Positions 51,613-60,428 of a stretch of DNA of 64,000 bases are shown one piece after another. This stretch comes from JAWVFN01 sp963696625. GTDB taxonomy: Bacteria; Actinomycetota; Thermoleophilia; Solirubrobacterales; 70-9. Numbering within the stretch: position 1 is the first letter of the stretch; the number at the start of each line of letters is the position of its first letter. The stretch covers positions 10,791 to 74,790 of the forward strand of contig CAVOKZ010000030.1 of the NCBI GenBank assembly GCA_963696625.1, read 5' to 3'. Below the pieces are notes generated by a model that saw only the letters and a program-made list of their open reading frames with translations, did no database searches and was not told the origin of the DNA. The position numbers were made by a program, and so were the translations under genes.

Positions 51613-52193
51613 AGCCGGACCTCGAGGTAGAGGTCGTCGCCGAATCCCTTGACGGCGTCGACGGCGAGCAGCGTGAACCGCTCCTCGGTCACCGGCGCCT
51701 GGTCGATGACGCCGCCGCCGAGCTCGGCCGTCGCCGCGACCGCGCCGCGGACCAGGGGCCGGCCCCAGACCAGGGTCACGTCGCCCTTGCGGCTGCCCTC
51801 GCCGCGCCAGCCGCCGATGACCTCCTCGTTGAGGTCGATCTGCCAGTCGGCGTTGTCCTCGGCGAGGACGTCGGTGAAGTCGGCCTCGGCCTGGAAGTCG
51901 CTCGGCTCGCCGCCCTTGGGGAAGACGAAGGAGACGTAGCCGAACCACTCGACCTTGCCCTTCGAGCCCTCGGCGGTCGCCGTGGCCGGCACGAAGACAC
52001 GCCCGCCCCAGCCGCGCTCGGGATACCACTGGATCTCCTCGGGCAGCGGGGCGCCGGCCTCGGCGGCGTGCTTCTCACACGCCTTGGCGAGCTCGTCGCG
52101 CAGGCGCTCGTTCCAGCGGCCGTAGGGCAGCGCCTCCTGGCTGGCGTCGGCGAGGAAGCGGGGGATCGGGTCTCTTACGGGTGGCGGGGTCAC
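51507..52193 (-). CDS. Conserved hypothetical protein, soluble
   Basis: A 228-aa protein from a GTG that overlaps the galT stop (GTGA). No signal or membrane segment. It is rich in acidic residues, with aromatic segments EIQWYPERGWGGRVFVPATA and KVEWFGYVSFVFPKGG, and a Ser/Pro/Glu tail EEEEASPPSAASESPPA. I do not recognise a family. It is conserved in position with galT in this strand but nothing suggests catalysis. Its final third overlaps the annotated start of the VKOR gene. Confidence 0.65.
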   Translation of the reverse strand: MTPPPVRDPIPRFLADASQEALPYGRWNERLRDELAKACEKHAAEAGAPLPEEIQWYPERGWGGRVFVPATATAEGSKGKVEWFGYVSFVFPKGGEPSDFQAEADFTDVLAEDNADWQIDLNEEVIGGWRGEGSRKGDVTLVWGRPLVRGAVAATAELGGGVIDQAPVTEERFTLLAVDAVKGFGDDLYLEVRLWSKRAQELAAESLYDEPEEEEASPPSAASESPPA

Positions 52194-53239
52194 GCGGCCA
52201 GGCAGTCTTTCAGTTCGGCGGCCGCGCGCTCGGGCGGGAAGATGTTGATGTCGACCCCGGTCGAGAGCTCGAAGCCCGCCTTGATCGACAGCCGCGGGAC
52301 GATGTCGATGTACCAGTGGAAGTCCTCGGCGCCGCTGGGCGCGGTCCGCACCCATAGGTTGAGCTGGGGCGCGCCGCCGAAGCGGGCCTCGAGCGCCGCC
52401 AGCGCACGGCCGAGCATCGCGACCCCGGCCTCGCCGTCGTCCTCGAATCGCGGCGCGGCGCGGCGCGGGACGATCCGGACCTGAAACGGCGAGCGCGACG
52501 CCCAGGGGCAGATCATCAGCGCCTCGTCGTCGATCGCGACCAGCCGCTCGGCGCGCCGCACCTCCTCGGCGGAGACGTCGGCGAGCAGGTCGCCGCCCTG
52601 GGTGCGCTCGCGATAGGCGCCGAAGCGCTCGCGCTCGCGCGCGACCATCGCCGGCACGAAGCCCAGCGCGTAGAGCTGGGCGTGGCTGTGCTCGAGCGAG
52701 GCGCCGGCGGCGGGCCCGTCGTTGACGATCAGCTGCAGGCAGGCGGCCTCGGGGGCGCGGGCGCGCATCCGCTCGCGCCAGGCGGCCACCGCGCCGCTCA
52801 GCTCGTCGTCGTCGAGATCGACGATCGAAGTCACGTGGCGCGGCGAGTGGACGATCACCTCGTGGGCGCCGGCCGCCGGGACTTCGGAGAAGAGGTCGGG
52901 CTCGGCGCCGCGGGCGGCGGCGCGCAGAGGGTCGGCGCTCGGCGAGAAGGCGTCGGCGGTGCTCGCGGCTTCCTCCGCGTCCCCGCCGAGGGCGGGATAG
53001 AGATTCGGCACCGAGCGCGTCCGCCAGCCCGGCGAGTTGGGGGCGCCGCCGCCGGGGCGGTCGGCCCAGTACTCGAGCGGTGTCTCCCCCTCGTGGCCTT
53101 CGCAGAACGGGCACTCGCGGTCGCGCTTGGCCTCGGGCCGCTCGGTCTTGAACTCGATCGGCCGCTCCGCCCGGGCGGCGGCGAGGATCGCCCGCAGCCC
53201 GGTGAGCTGGTCGATGCGGATCACCGGCGGCGCGCTCAC
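52190..53239 (-). CDS. galT: Galactose-1-phosphate uridylyltransferase
   Basis: A 349-aa HIT-superfamily enzyme that moves UMP between UDP-glucose and galactose 1-phosphate. Zinc-binding CPFCEGHEGETP, HEVIVHSPRH, and the nucleophile in SLEHSHAQLYALGF (His-x-His-x-Gln) are present, with a later FHWYIDIVPRLSIKAGFEL. The ATG overlaps the GNAT gene stop (ATGA). No other Leloir gene is adjacent. Confidence 0.9.
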   Translation of the reverse strand: MSAPPVIRIDQLTGLRAILAAARAERPIEFKTERPEAKRDRECPFCEGHEGETPLEYWADRPGGGAPNSPGWRTRSVPNLYPALGGDAEEAASTADAFSPSADPLRAAARGAEPDLFSEVPAAGAHEVIVHSPRHVTSIVDLDDDELSGAVAAWRERMRARAPEAACLQLIVNDGPAAGASLEHSHAQLYALGFVPAMVARERERFGAYRERTQGGDLLADVSAEEVRRAERLVAIDDEALMICPWASRSPFQVRIVPRRAAPRFEDDGEAGVAMLGRALAALEARFGGAPQLNLWVRTAPSGAEDFHWYIDIVPRLSIKAGFELSTGVDINIFPPERAAAELKDCLAA

Positions 53240-53685
53240 AGCTCCTTCGCCATCCTCACGTGCTCGATCCCCTCGTCGAGGAAGATCTCCTCGCTGGTGG
53301 CGGCGTAGCCCGCCCGCTCGTAGAAGCCGCGGGCACGCACCTGGGCATGGAGCACGACGCGCTCGGCTCCGAGCCGGCGGGCCTCGTCCTCTGTCGCCTC
53401 AATCAGCGCCGACCCCAGCCCCCGGCCCCGGAGCTCGCGATCGACGGCCATCCGCTCGAGCTTGGCGTCGCCCTCGAGCATCCGCACCCGGTCGGTGGCG
53501 ACGGCTTCGCCGCCCTCCATCGCGACAAGGTGGAACGCCTCCTCGTCGAGGCCGTCGAGCTCCCCGGACTCGCTGACCCCCTGCTCGTCGACGAAGACCC
53601 GGATCCGCAGCCGCTGGGCGGCGGCGAGCTCCTCGGGGCCGCGTGCAAGGCGTGGGGTCGGCGTTCGGCGCGGGGTGATCCTCAA
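53236..53685 (-). CDS. GNAT family N-acetyltransferase
   Basis: A 149-aa acetyl-CoA-dependent acyltransferase. LRIRVFVDEQGVSESGELDG is typical of the ElaA-like group, and ERMAVDRELRGRGLGSALIE contains the RxxGxG/A acetyl-CoA loop; LHAQVRARGFYERAGYAAT ends the fold. The substrate is unknown. It precedes galT in a four-base overlap. Confidence 0.87.
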   Translation of the reverse strand: MRITPRRTPTPRLARGPEELAAAQRLRIRVFVDEQGVSESGELDGLDEEAFHLVAMEGGEAVATDRVRMLEGDAKLERMAVDRELRGRGLGSALIEATEDEARRLGAERVVLHAQVRARGFYERAGYAATSEEIFLDEGIEHVRMAKEL

Positions 53686-53694
53686 ACGCTCGCG

Positions 53695-54465
53695 TTATGA
53701 CGACGACGACGCGTTGAGGCTCTTCGTCAGCGAGCTCAGCAGGTCGATCGGCAGCGGGAAGACGATCGTGGTGTTGCCGCTGGTGCCCATCTCGAGCAGC
53801 GTCTGCAGGTAGCGGAGCTGGATCGTCGTCGGGTTCTTGCTCATAACGTCGGCGGCCTGCCCCAGCTTCTCGGCGGCCTGGAACTCGCCTTCGGCGGCGA
53901 TGATCTTCGCCCTCCGCTCGCGCTCGGCCTCCGCCTGGCGCGCCATCGCCCGCTGCATCTGCTCGGGGATCTCGACGTCCTTGATCTCGACGGTCGAGAC
54001 CTTGACTCCCCAGGGCTCAGTCTGCTCGTCGATGATCTGCTGGAGGTCGACGTTGAGCCGCTCGCGCTCGGAGAGCAGCTGGTCGAGCTCGGCCTTGCCG
54101 AGCACCGAGCGCATCGCGGTCTGCGCGATCTGCGACGTCGCGAGCAGGAAGTTCTCGACCTCGACGATCGCCTTGTTCGGATCGACGACGCGGAAGTAGG
54201 CGACGGCGGTGACGCGCGAGGGGACGTTGTCACGGGTAATGACCTCCTGCGGCGGGATGTTGAGGGTCACGGTCCGCAGGTCGACCCGGACCATGCGATC
54301 CATGATCGGGATCAGCAGGATCAGGCCGGGCCCCTTCTGCGCAATCAGGCGGCCGAGGCGGAAGATCACTCCCCGCTCGTACTCGCGCAGGATGCGCACC
54401 GAGGCGCCGAGGAAGATCAGGAAGAAGAAGCCGAGAACGACGAGAACACCTACTGCGACCGCCAT
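53695..54465 (-). CDS. SPFH/stomatin-like membrane protein
   Basis: A 256-aa slipin/stomatin protein: hydrophobic N-terminus LVVLGFFFLIFLGASVRIL, then the SPFH domain EYERGVIFRLGRLIAQKGPG with DRMVRVDLRTVTLNIPPQEV and AMARQAEAERERRAKIIAAE. These scaffold microdomains with a partner NfeD protein; the NfeD gene lies immediately upstream on the same strand, a canonical pair. Confidence 0.92.
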   Translation of the reverse strand: MAVAVGVLVVLGFFFLIFLGASVRILREYERGVIFRLGRLIAQKGPGLILLIPIMDRMVRVDLRTVTLNIPPQEVITRDNVPSRVTAVAYFRVVDPNKAIVEVENFLLATSQIAQTAMRSVLGKAELDQLLSERERLNVDLQQIIDEQTEPWGVKVSTVEIKDVEIPEQMQRAMARQAEAERERRAKIIAAEGEFQAAEKLGQAADVMSKNPTTIQLRYLQTLLEMGTSGNTTIVFPLPIDLLSSLTKSLNASSSS

Positions 54466-54930
54466 CTAGCTCTTCTCCTTTTTCGGCTCGGAGGCCGGCC
54501 GGACGATCAGCGTCAGGCCGTCCATGGACTCGACTCGCACTCTAGTGCCTGTGCCGATCGCGCCCTCGCCAACGGCAGGCCGTGCCCCCCACAGGGCCCC
54601 GTCGAGGTAGATCTGCCCGTTGGGGTCGAGGGCGACTCGGACGTCGCCGTCACGGCCGATCAGCTCCTCGCGGCCCGACTGCGGCGGTTCCTTTTGGGCG
54701 GCGATCACCTTGCGGCTGATGAAGGCGAAGGCGGCGATCGCGATCACCCCGCCGGCGATCAGGCCGGCCCCGATCGCCTCGGAGTTGTCGCCGTTGTCGT
54801 TGATCGCGACGATGCCGGCGGCGATCAGCCCGGCGGCGCCGATGAGGGCGAGAAAGCCGCCGGTCGGCAGCAGCAGCTCGGCGAGCAAGAGCCCGATCGC
54901 GATCCCCGCGATGATCCAGACAACTTCCAC
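54466..54930 (-). CDS. NfeD-like protein
   Basis: A 154-aa short NfeD: three or four hydrophobic segments (VVWIIAGIAIGLLLAELLLP, LIGAAGLIAAGIVAI, AGGVIAIAAFAFIS) followed by the C-terminal OB-fold (ELIGRDGDVRVALDPNGQIY, DGALWGARPAVGEGAIGTGTRV). It forms an operon with the adjacent stomatin-like gene, without a gap between stop and start. Confidence 0.9.
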   Translation of the reverse strand: MEVVWIIAGIAIGLLLAELLLPTGGFLALIGAAGLIAAGIVAINDNGDNSEAIGAGLIAGGVIAIAAFAFISRKVIAAQKEPPQSGREELIGRDGDVRVALDPNGQIYLDGALWGARPAVGEGAIGTGTRVRVESMDGLTLIVRPASEPKKEKS

Positions 54931-54950
54931 GAGCCCATTATCCCTCGCGC

Positions 54951-55517
54951 TCAGCCCATGTACTTCTGGATGTCCGCCTCGAGCTGAGCCTCGTCCGTGT
55001 AGGGGCCCAGCTTGGTGTAGACGAGCTCGCCGCTGCGGTCATAGAACGCGGTCGCCGGAAAGCCGGCGCGGCCCTTGATCTCCTCGGCGATCTTCTGGTC
55101 GGGGTCGTCGTAGCTGGGGTAAGGCAGCGGCAGCTCGGAGAGGAAGGTCTTGCCGGCAGCGGTCGAGTCGTCGGAGAGGACGCCGAGGAAGGCGACGTCG
55201 CTGGAGTGCTTGAGCGCCTCGGTCTGAAAATGGGGGAACTCAAAGCGGCAGGGCCCGCACCACGAAGCCCACTTGTTGACGACCACCGGCGTCCCCTTGA
55301 GCTCCTCGAGCCTGGCGTTGAAGGCATCGGTGCCCCCGTCGAGGATCTGATTGCCCTGGGCGCGGATCGCCGCGAGCTGCGGCGGCGCGCCCGGGATCGG
55401 CTCGGTCGCCTGCTCGACCGAGAGGTTCGAGTCGGGGTTGCCGGAGCCCGAGCCGCTACCGCACGCGGCTAGGGCGAGGGCGGCGAGCACGGCCGCGGCT
55501 GCGATCAGTTGACGCAT
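54951..55517 (-). CDS. TlpA-like thioredoxin lipoprotein
   Basis: A 188-aa extracytoplasmic thiol protein: lipobox LALAACGSGSG, then a thioredoxin fold with VVVNKWASWCGPCRFEFPHF (CxxC = CGPC), AFLGVLSDDSTAAG and GFPATAFYDRSGELVY (cis-Pro). It resembles the TlpA/ResA/CcmG group that keeps exported thiols or haem-binding sites reduced. It is the first gene of the minus-strand run toward galT and divergent from the helicase gene. Confidence 0.88.
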   Translation of the reverse strand: MRQLIAAAAVLAALALAACGSGSGSGNPDSNLSVEQATEPIPGAPPQLAAIRAQGNQILDGGTDAFNARLEELKGTPVVVNKWASWCGPCRFEFPHFQTEALKHSSDVAFLGVLSDDSTAAGKTFLSELPLPYPSYDDPDQKIAEEIKGRAGFPATAFYDRSGELVYTKLGPYTDEAQLEADIQKYMG

Positions 55518-55527
55518 GTGAAGGAGA

Positions 55528-55558
55528 TTGACATTCAGGGGTAATCGTGGTCTAACAT
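55528..55558 (+). promoter_or_regulatory. Candidate promoter for the helicase gene, followed by a palindrome
   Basis: TTGACA at 55528-55533 and TCTAAC or TAACAT at about 55551-55558 (17-19-base spacing) resemble a sigma-70-type promoter. Next to it, GATCCATTTTGGATC (55567-55581) is a perfect inverted repeat around three bases that could bind a regulator. Both are sequence guesses. Confidence 0.35.
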
Positions 55559-55639
55559 CCGGTTTCGATCCATTTTGGATCTTCGTCCTGGATCACGGGG
55601 ACCAGCGGCAAGGGACACGAAAAGCCGCCCGGGAGACTC

Positions 55640-58286
55640 GTGGCCAGCTACTTGCGCCCTCTGTTGCATGCTTGCGCAGCGCCCCGGGCGCCGAATCAGG
55701 AAGCCCTCCAGTTGGCTGAAACCACCGAAGCGGCCGCAAAGGCGGCAAAGGCAAAAGCGCCAACCGACGCGGACATCAAACGCGCCGGTGAGTTCGTGCG
55801 CGAGCCGATCCTCCTCGACGGTGAGGGTCCTGACGCCCTCGCGCCGGGGACGGCGCGCCGCAAGGCCCTCGACGCCGCCCTCGCCGAGGTCGACGAAGGG
55901 CTCTCCTCGCCCTCGATCGACTGGCGCCGCAACTACTCGCTGCTGCTGGGACTCGAGCGCCTGCTCGCCGACGAGCCGCCGAAGCTGGACGACGGCGCCG
56001 AGCTCAACCCGCACCAGGTCGACGCCCTGTCGGGAACCCTCGCGGCGCTGATCGGCGACATCGAGGAGGGCGCGCCGTCAAACGGGCGCTCCAAGGGCAA
56101 CGGCAAGAACGGATCCGGGCAGACCGGCGAGCTCGACCTCACAAGCGTCGTCGAGAAGGCCGCCGGCGACACCGCCGAAGAGGGTGCGCAAGAGGAGGGC
56201 GACGAGCTTCGCCCCCGACGAGGAGCCCAAGGACTGGGAGGAGGCCGAGGAGGACGCCGACGTCGTCGAGGAGGCGCCCGAGGACAGCGGCGCCAGCCGG
56301 CGCTTCTGGTTCGAGCATGCGACCGGCGCCGGCAAGACAGTCGCCGCGGTCGGCTTCATCGAGGCGTCGCGCACCGGCGGCGTGCTGATCCTCACCCACC
56401 GCCGCAACCTCGTCGATCAGTTCATCGGCGAGATCTCCGACCGCGGCTACAAGGACCGGCTCTCGCCGCCGCTGATGGAGGGCGCCGACCACGCTCAAGG
56501 CCCGGTCACGGTCGAGACCTATCAGTGGTTCGTGCGCAACCACAAGAAGATCTCCGACGCCTACTCGATCGTGATCTGCGACGAGGCCCACACCGCGCTC
56601 GGCGAGAAGACCAGCGCCTGCATCCGCGAGTGGCAGAGCCCCGTCTACATCGGCATGACCGCGACCGGCGCGCTGATCGCCCGCCATGTCGCCGATCTGT
56701 TCCCGACCCAGACTTCTCGCTTCGATCTCGCGCAAGCCGCGCGCCGCGGCGTGATCGCCCCGCTGCGCTGCATCCGCATCCCTCCGGGCCCGGGGGTGAG
56801 GACGATCGCCAAGGTGCCGCTGCGCAAGGGCGAGGTGGATCAGGAGTTCGATCAGGAGGAACTCGCCGCGCTGCTCGACCAGGCGCCGTTCAACGTCGCG
56901 ATCGCCGATCTCTACAAGTCGCGCTTTCGCCGGGTTCCCGGCCTCGTCTACACGGCCGGCGTCAAGCACGCCAAGAACGTCGCCAAGGCCTTCCGCGACG
57001 CCGGCATCAACGCGCGCGCGGTCTCGGGCGAGACGCCGAAGCGCGAGCTGGCCGAGATCCTCGCCGCCTTCGAGCGCGGCGAGGTCGACGTCCTCTGCAA
57101 CGCGATGCTGCTCGCCGAGGGCTGGAACTCGCCCCGCGCGACGATCTGCATGCACCTCGCGCCGACCGCTTCGCGCCGCGTCTACCAGCAGCGCGTCGGC
57201 CGCGTCACCCGTCGTAACGAGGGCAAGGAGGCGGGGCTGGTCATCGACTTCGTCCACCCCGCGACGACCCACGACGAACCGGTCGTCACTCTCCACAGCC
57301 TGCTCGACCGCGACGTCTACCGCGGCGGCGCGATCGTCGTCGGCCCCGTGCGCCGCGGACGCGGCCGCCGGGTGCGGGTCGAGAAGCGGATCGTTCCCGT
57401 CTCCGACGTCTCCGACCGCCGGCTCGAGATCCTCGAGCGCGAGCTGTGGCGGATCGCGGTCGAGAACCTCGACCACGCCGAGCAGCACGTCTGGGCGGCG
57501 CTCGCCGGCTCGCGCGTCAACCAGCAGGGCTGGCGCCGCGCCCGGGCGATGCTCCAGCACGACTCGACCCGCGACCTGCGCCGCCGCTTCCTGCTCACCT
57601 GCCTGCAGCGCAACCGCTCGCAGCAGCTGAGGCTGAAGGCGCTGCAGGAGATCGCCAACCTCAAGGACGGCGAGGCGTTCGACGACGCGATCGACACCGT
57701 CGGCGCCTGGGCCCGCGACGACAAGCGCGCCGGGACCAAGATCCTGCTCGAGGCGCTCGCCGAGCGCCGCATCGGCCGCCGCGACCAGGCGCAGGCCTGG
57801 GTCTGGCGCCTCGCCGGCTACACCCGCGAGCTGCACGAGCAGTACGCGGCCCAGCGCTGGCCCGAGACCAAGCGCCTGCTCGGCCTGCTCGTCAACTCAT
57901 CCGGCCGTGCCCACGGGCGCAACGCCCGCCGCATCGTCCACGCGGCGCGAAACCAGGACCGCCGGCTCGCGGTGGCGCTGCTCGCCGCCTCGGTCTCGCA
58001 CACCCCCGAGGGCGAGGAGGTGCTGCGCGGCGCCCGCATGCGGGCGGCCCGCAAGCCCTCGGCCGTCGCCCGCGAGCTGCTCAAGAACTTCCCCAAGGGC
58101 GGCAAGAAGCGCCGCCGCAAGAAGGGCGCCTCGCGCAAGAAGGCCGCGGCCAAGGGTGGCGGCGTCGAAAACGGCGCCTCAGCCAAGGCTGAGGTGAACC
58201 TCGCCGGCGCCAAGAGCGACGGTGCCTCCTCCGGAAAGGGCGACAAGAAGGTGGCCGACGTCGTCGATTCCGGCGGCGAGGCCTGA
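55640..58286 (+). pseudogene. Superfamily 2 DEAD/DEAH helicase with a 1-base frameshift
   Basis: A large SF2 helicase-like protein in two frames. The first (from GTG 55640) has LNPHQVDALSGTLAALIGDI, equivalent to a helicase Q-type motif. It shifts near 56212-56216, a run of five C, into the second frame with Walker A HATGAGKTVAAVGFIEA, the DEAH-type IVICDEAHTALGE, GMTATG, FRDAGINARAVSGETPKREL, CNAMLLAEGWNSPRATICMH and YQQRVGRVTRRNEGKEAGLV. A charged C-terminal part of about 250 residues follows with a Lys/Ala-rich tail. Removing one C restores the frame. The last 35 residues are encoded in a sequence that on the other strand is the end of birA. Confidence 0.82.
58181..58286. repeat. 106-bp direct repeat, copy 1 (birA 3'-end duplicate)
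   Basis: About 90 percent identical by eye to 58780-58885. On the plus strand it encodes the helicase C-terminus through its stop; on the minus strand it can be read as a birA-like end (SGLAAGIDDVGHLLVALSGG). Copies 1 and 2 flank the hicB-hicA pair, 599 bases apart start to start. Confidence 0.93.
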
Positions 58287-58362
58287 GTGTTTTCGGCTCG
58301 CCGGGGAGCAATTCCGGCGTCAAGCCCTCTCACTGGTGCGAGCCAACGAGAGGAGTACCTTG

Positions 58363-58593
58363 ATGTCGATGCCCGAGGGATTGAAGCTGACCATCGTTTA
58401 CGAACCTGCCGAGGAGGGCGGATACATCGCTTCGGTCCACGGAGTTCCCGGTGCGTTGAGCCAGGGTGAGACACGGGCCGAGGCCCGGGAGAATGTGCTG
58501 GATGCCCTGCGGGAATTGGTGCTCTCCTACATCGACGATCGGCGACCTCCTCCCACCGCCGAAAAGGAAGAGGTCGATATAGCAGTCGCGTGA
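58363..58593 (+). CDS. hicB: HicB-family antitoxin
   Basis: A 76-aa HicB: LKLTIVYEPAEEGGYIASVH then GVPGALSQGETRAEARENVL and DALRELVLSYIDD, the RNase-H-like antitoxin domain that represses hicAB and masks HicA. GAGAGGAG precedes the ATG at 58363. A short acidic tail replaces the usual ribbon-helix-helix DNA-binding domain. It overlaps hicA as GTGA. Confidence 0.9.
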   Translation: MSMPEGLKLTIVYEPAEEGGYIASVHGVPGALSQGETRAEARENVLDALRELVLSYIDDRRPPPTAEKEEVDIAVA

Positions 58594-58781
58594 AGCGCCG
58601 CGACTTGGAGCGGCACCTTCGTCGGCACGGCGCCGTTCAGCTTCGTCGTCGTGGTAAGCATGCGGTGTGGGCGCTAGGTGAGCGCCGCGCACCCGTACCG
58701 CACGCGCGAGAGTTGAAGTATGGCCTTGCCCGCGGCATTTGTAGAGAGCTGGGGATACCGCCGCCGACCGGATCTCGCTAG
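58590..58781 (+). CDS. hicA: HicA-family toxin (mRNA interferase)
   Basis: A 63-aa HicA: KRRDLERHLRRHGAVQLRRR then GKHAVWALGERRAPVPHARE, the double-stranded-RNA-binding-like fold with the catalytic His in VPHARE. It starts at GTG overlapping the hicB stop. The downstream stop lies at the edge of the second 106-bp repeat. The pair appears intact, unlike the hicAB at 25.6 kb. Confidence 0.85.
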   Translation: MKRRDLERHLRRHGAVQLRRRGKHAVWALGERRAPVPHARELKYGLARGICRELGIPPPTGSR

Positions 58782-59467
58782 CCGAGTCTGAGGTGGACCT
58801 CCCCGGCGCCGAGGGCAACGGTGCCTCCTCCGGAAACGGCGACAAGAAGGTGGCCGACGTCGTCGATTCCGGCGGCGACTCCTGACCCGCCCTCCCAGCC
58901 GATCTCGCGACCGCGCAGGGCGTCACGCTCGGCGAACTCCTCCCGGACAAGATCGGGATCGGCGTCGATCCAGTGCTCAAGCCGCTCGTTGAGCTTTGGC
59001 AGCGCGGCGGACACGCTGATGCCGCCGAGGCTGGTCGCGGTCGCGCGCAGCTCCTCCGGGAACTCCTCGACGGCGAGGTTGAGCCCGACCCCGATAACGG
59101 CCCACTGCCCGGGCTTGCCCTCGATCAGCACTCCGGCCACCTTGCGCCCGTCGATCCAGACGTCGTTCGGCCACTTGACCTCGCAGCGCACCGGCGCCAG
59201 CGCCTCGGCGGTCTCGGCGACCGCGAGGGGTACCGCGAGCGGCAGCATCGGCCGCTCGCCCGGGTCGGCGGGGCGGAGGATCGCCGAGTAGAGGAGGGCG
59301 CCGCCCGGGGGCGCAAACCAGGTCCGCCCGTGGCGACCGCGGCCGGCGCTCTGCTCGGCGGCGGTTACGACGCTGCCGTGGGGCGCACCGGCATGGGCGA
59401 GCTCACGCGCGCGGGCGTTGGTGGAGTCGGTGGCGTCGAAGTGCCGGTGCGGCGAACCGAGCGTCAA
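58778..59467 (-). CDS. birA: Biotin--protein ligase (class I)
   Basis: A 229-aa biotin protein ligase without the N-terminal DNA-binding domain. STNARARELAHAGAPHGSVV, the adenylate loop SAGRGRHGRTWFAPPGGAL, CEVKWPNDVWIDGRKVAGVL and EGKPGQWAVIGVGLNL are the catalytic segments; the C-terminal SH3-like domain ends GAGEVHLRLG. It attaches biotin to carboxylase carrier proteins. Its 3' end is repeat copy 2, and its stop is 3 bases inside the hicA end on the opposite strand. Confidence 0.93.
   Translation of the reverse strand: MTLGSPHRHFDATDSTNARARELAHAGAPHGSVVTAAEQSAGRGRHGRTWFAPPGGALLYSAILRPADPGERPMLPLAVPLAVAETAEALAPVRCEVKWPNDVWIDGRKVAGVLIEGKPGQWAVIGVGLNLAVEEFPEELRATATSLGGISVSAALPKLNERLEHWIDADPDLVREEFAERDALRGREIGWEGGSGVAAGIDDVGHLLVAVSGGGTVALGAGEVHLRLG
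58780..58885. repeat. 106-bp direct repeat, copy 2 (birA 3' end)
   Basis: Second copy of the repeat at 58181-58286, here forming the genuine minus-strand end of birA (GSGVAAGIDDVGHLLVAVSG). On the plus strand it encodes a helicase-like tail with stop that has no gene before it. Confidence 0.93.
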
Positions 59468-60405
59468 AAGTGGAGGCGGCGAACCCGCTCGCAGCCGCGC
59501 AAGCGGTCTTTGCCGTCTGTGAGGACACGGTCGTTGCCTCGAGCGCAGAGGATGCGGTCGACGCCCCCGTCATAGCCGTTGACCAAATCCGATCCGGCCC
59601 CAGCGAAGATCGTGTCGCGGCCCTTGCCTCCGCCGAGGTCATCATTGCCTGGGCCGCCGATCAGCAGATCGCGCCCAGGCCCTCCCGAAAGGAGGTCGAA
59701 CGGATGCCCGGCCCGGCGGCCATGCCGCCTGGTCTCGGCGGCCCCCGACGCCTCGAGAACATCCTTCCCCGGGCCACCCTCAGTGAAAATGCCACCAAAG
59801 AGGGGTCCACCGCTCGTGTCCACAGTGATTCGATCCGCGCCTCTTCCTCCACTTGCAATCAGAAACGCACGGTACGGTTCCGAGTCGTCGGCGAGCACGT
59901 CCGCGTCGGCGTCTCCGTTGATCCCCATGTTCAGATTGACGCCGTCACGAGGCTCCTCTCGGCGCCACTGCCATACCTCCCTCTCTCTCGTGCCCTGGAC
60001 GTGGAAGAGCCCGAGCCCGCCAAGGTTGGTGAATAGCACTTCTATCTCGGAGGAACCCACGGCCTCCGGTGTGGCGCCGGGAGCCAATAGTCCGCCGCGG
60101 AGCGCCACGGTAGTGTCGGCGTCGCCGCTCTCGAACACATGGATGGTGTCGATATTGGTGACAGTTGCCCCCTGGCAGTCGACCGGCAGCCCGCCGAAGA
60201 GAGGACTTGCAACGATCTGATCTCCGCTGCGCACTACCTCCGCGAAGTTGTGGCCGGTGACCTCAACGGTCAGCAGCGCCTCGGACGCCGAGCGCGTGCA
60301 ACTGATCCGCGCCTGAGAGGTACTTGGAATCGCGAGGAAACCCACCGTCATGCAAGCGGCGAACGAAAGCGCGAGCGCCCCTCTCAGTCCCCGCACCTTA
60401 CCCAT
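59464..60405 (-). CDS. Secreted RTX-type calcium-binding repeat protein
   Basis: An exported protein of about 313 aa with signal peptide ALALSFAACMTVGFLAIP. A beta-rich central part of unknown fold is followed by nonapeptide repeats of the GGxGxDxL kind: GGPGKDVLEASGA, LSGGPGRDLLIGGPGNDDLG with GGKGRDTIFAGAGSDLVNG. These bind calcium in a beta roll. It begins at ATG 60405 or a TTG at 60432 that overlaps the adjacent gene's stop. The function is unknown; such proteins are often surface or secreted enzymes. Confidence 0.8.
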   Translation of the reverse strand: MGKVRGLRGALALSFAACMTVGFLAIPSTSQARISCTRSASEALLTVEVTGHNFAEVVRSGDQIVASPLFGGLPVDCQGATVTNIDTIHVFESGDADTTVALRGGLLAPGATPEAVGSSEIEVLFTNLGGLGLFHVQGTREREVWQWRREEPRDGVNLNMGINGDADADVLADDSEPYRAFLIASGGRGADRITVDTSGGPLFGGIFTEGGPGKDVLEASGAAETRRHGRRAGHPFDLLSGGPGRDLLIGGPGNDDLGGGKGRDTIFAGAGSDLVNGYDGGVDRILCARGNDRVLTDGKDRLRGCERVRRLHF

Positions 60406-60428
60406 CGCCACGAGAGTACTCCGAATCC

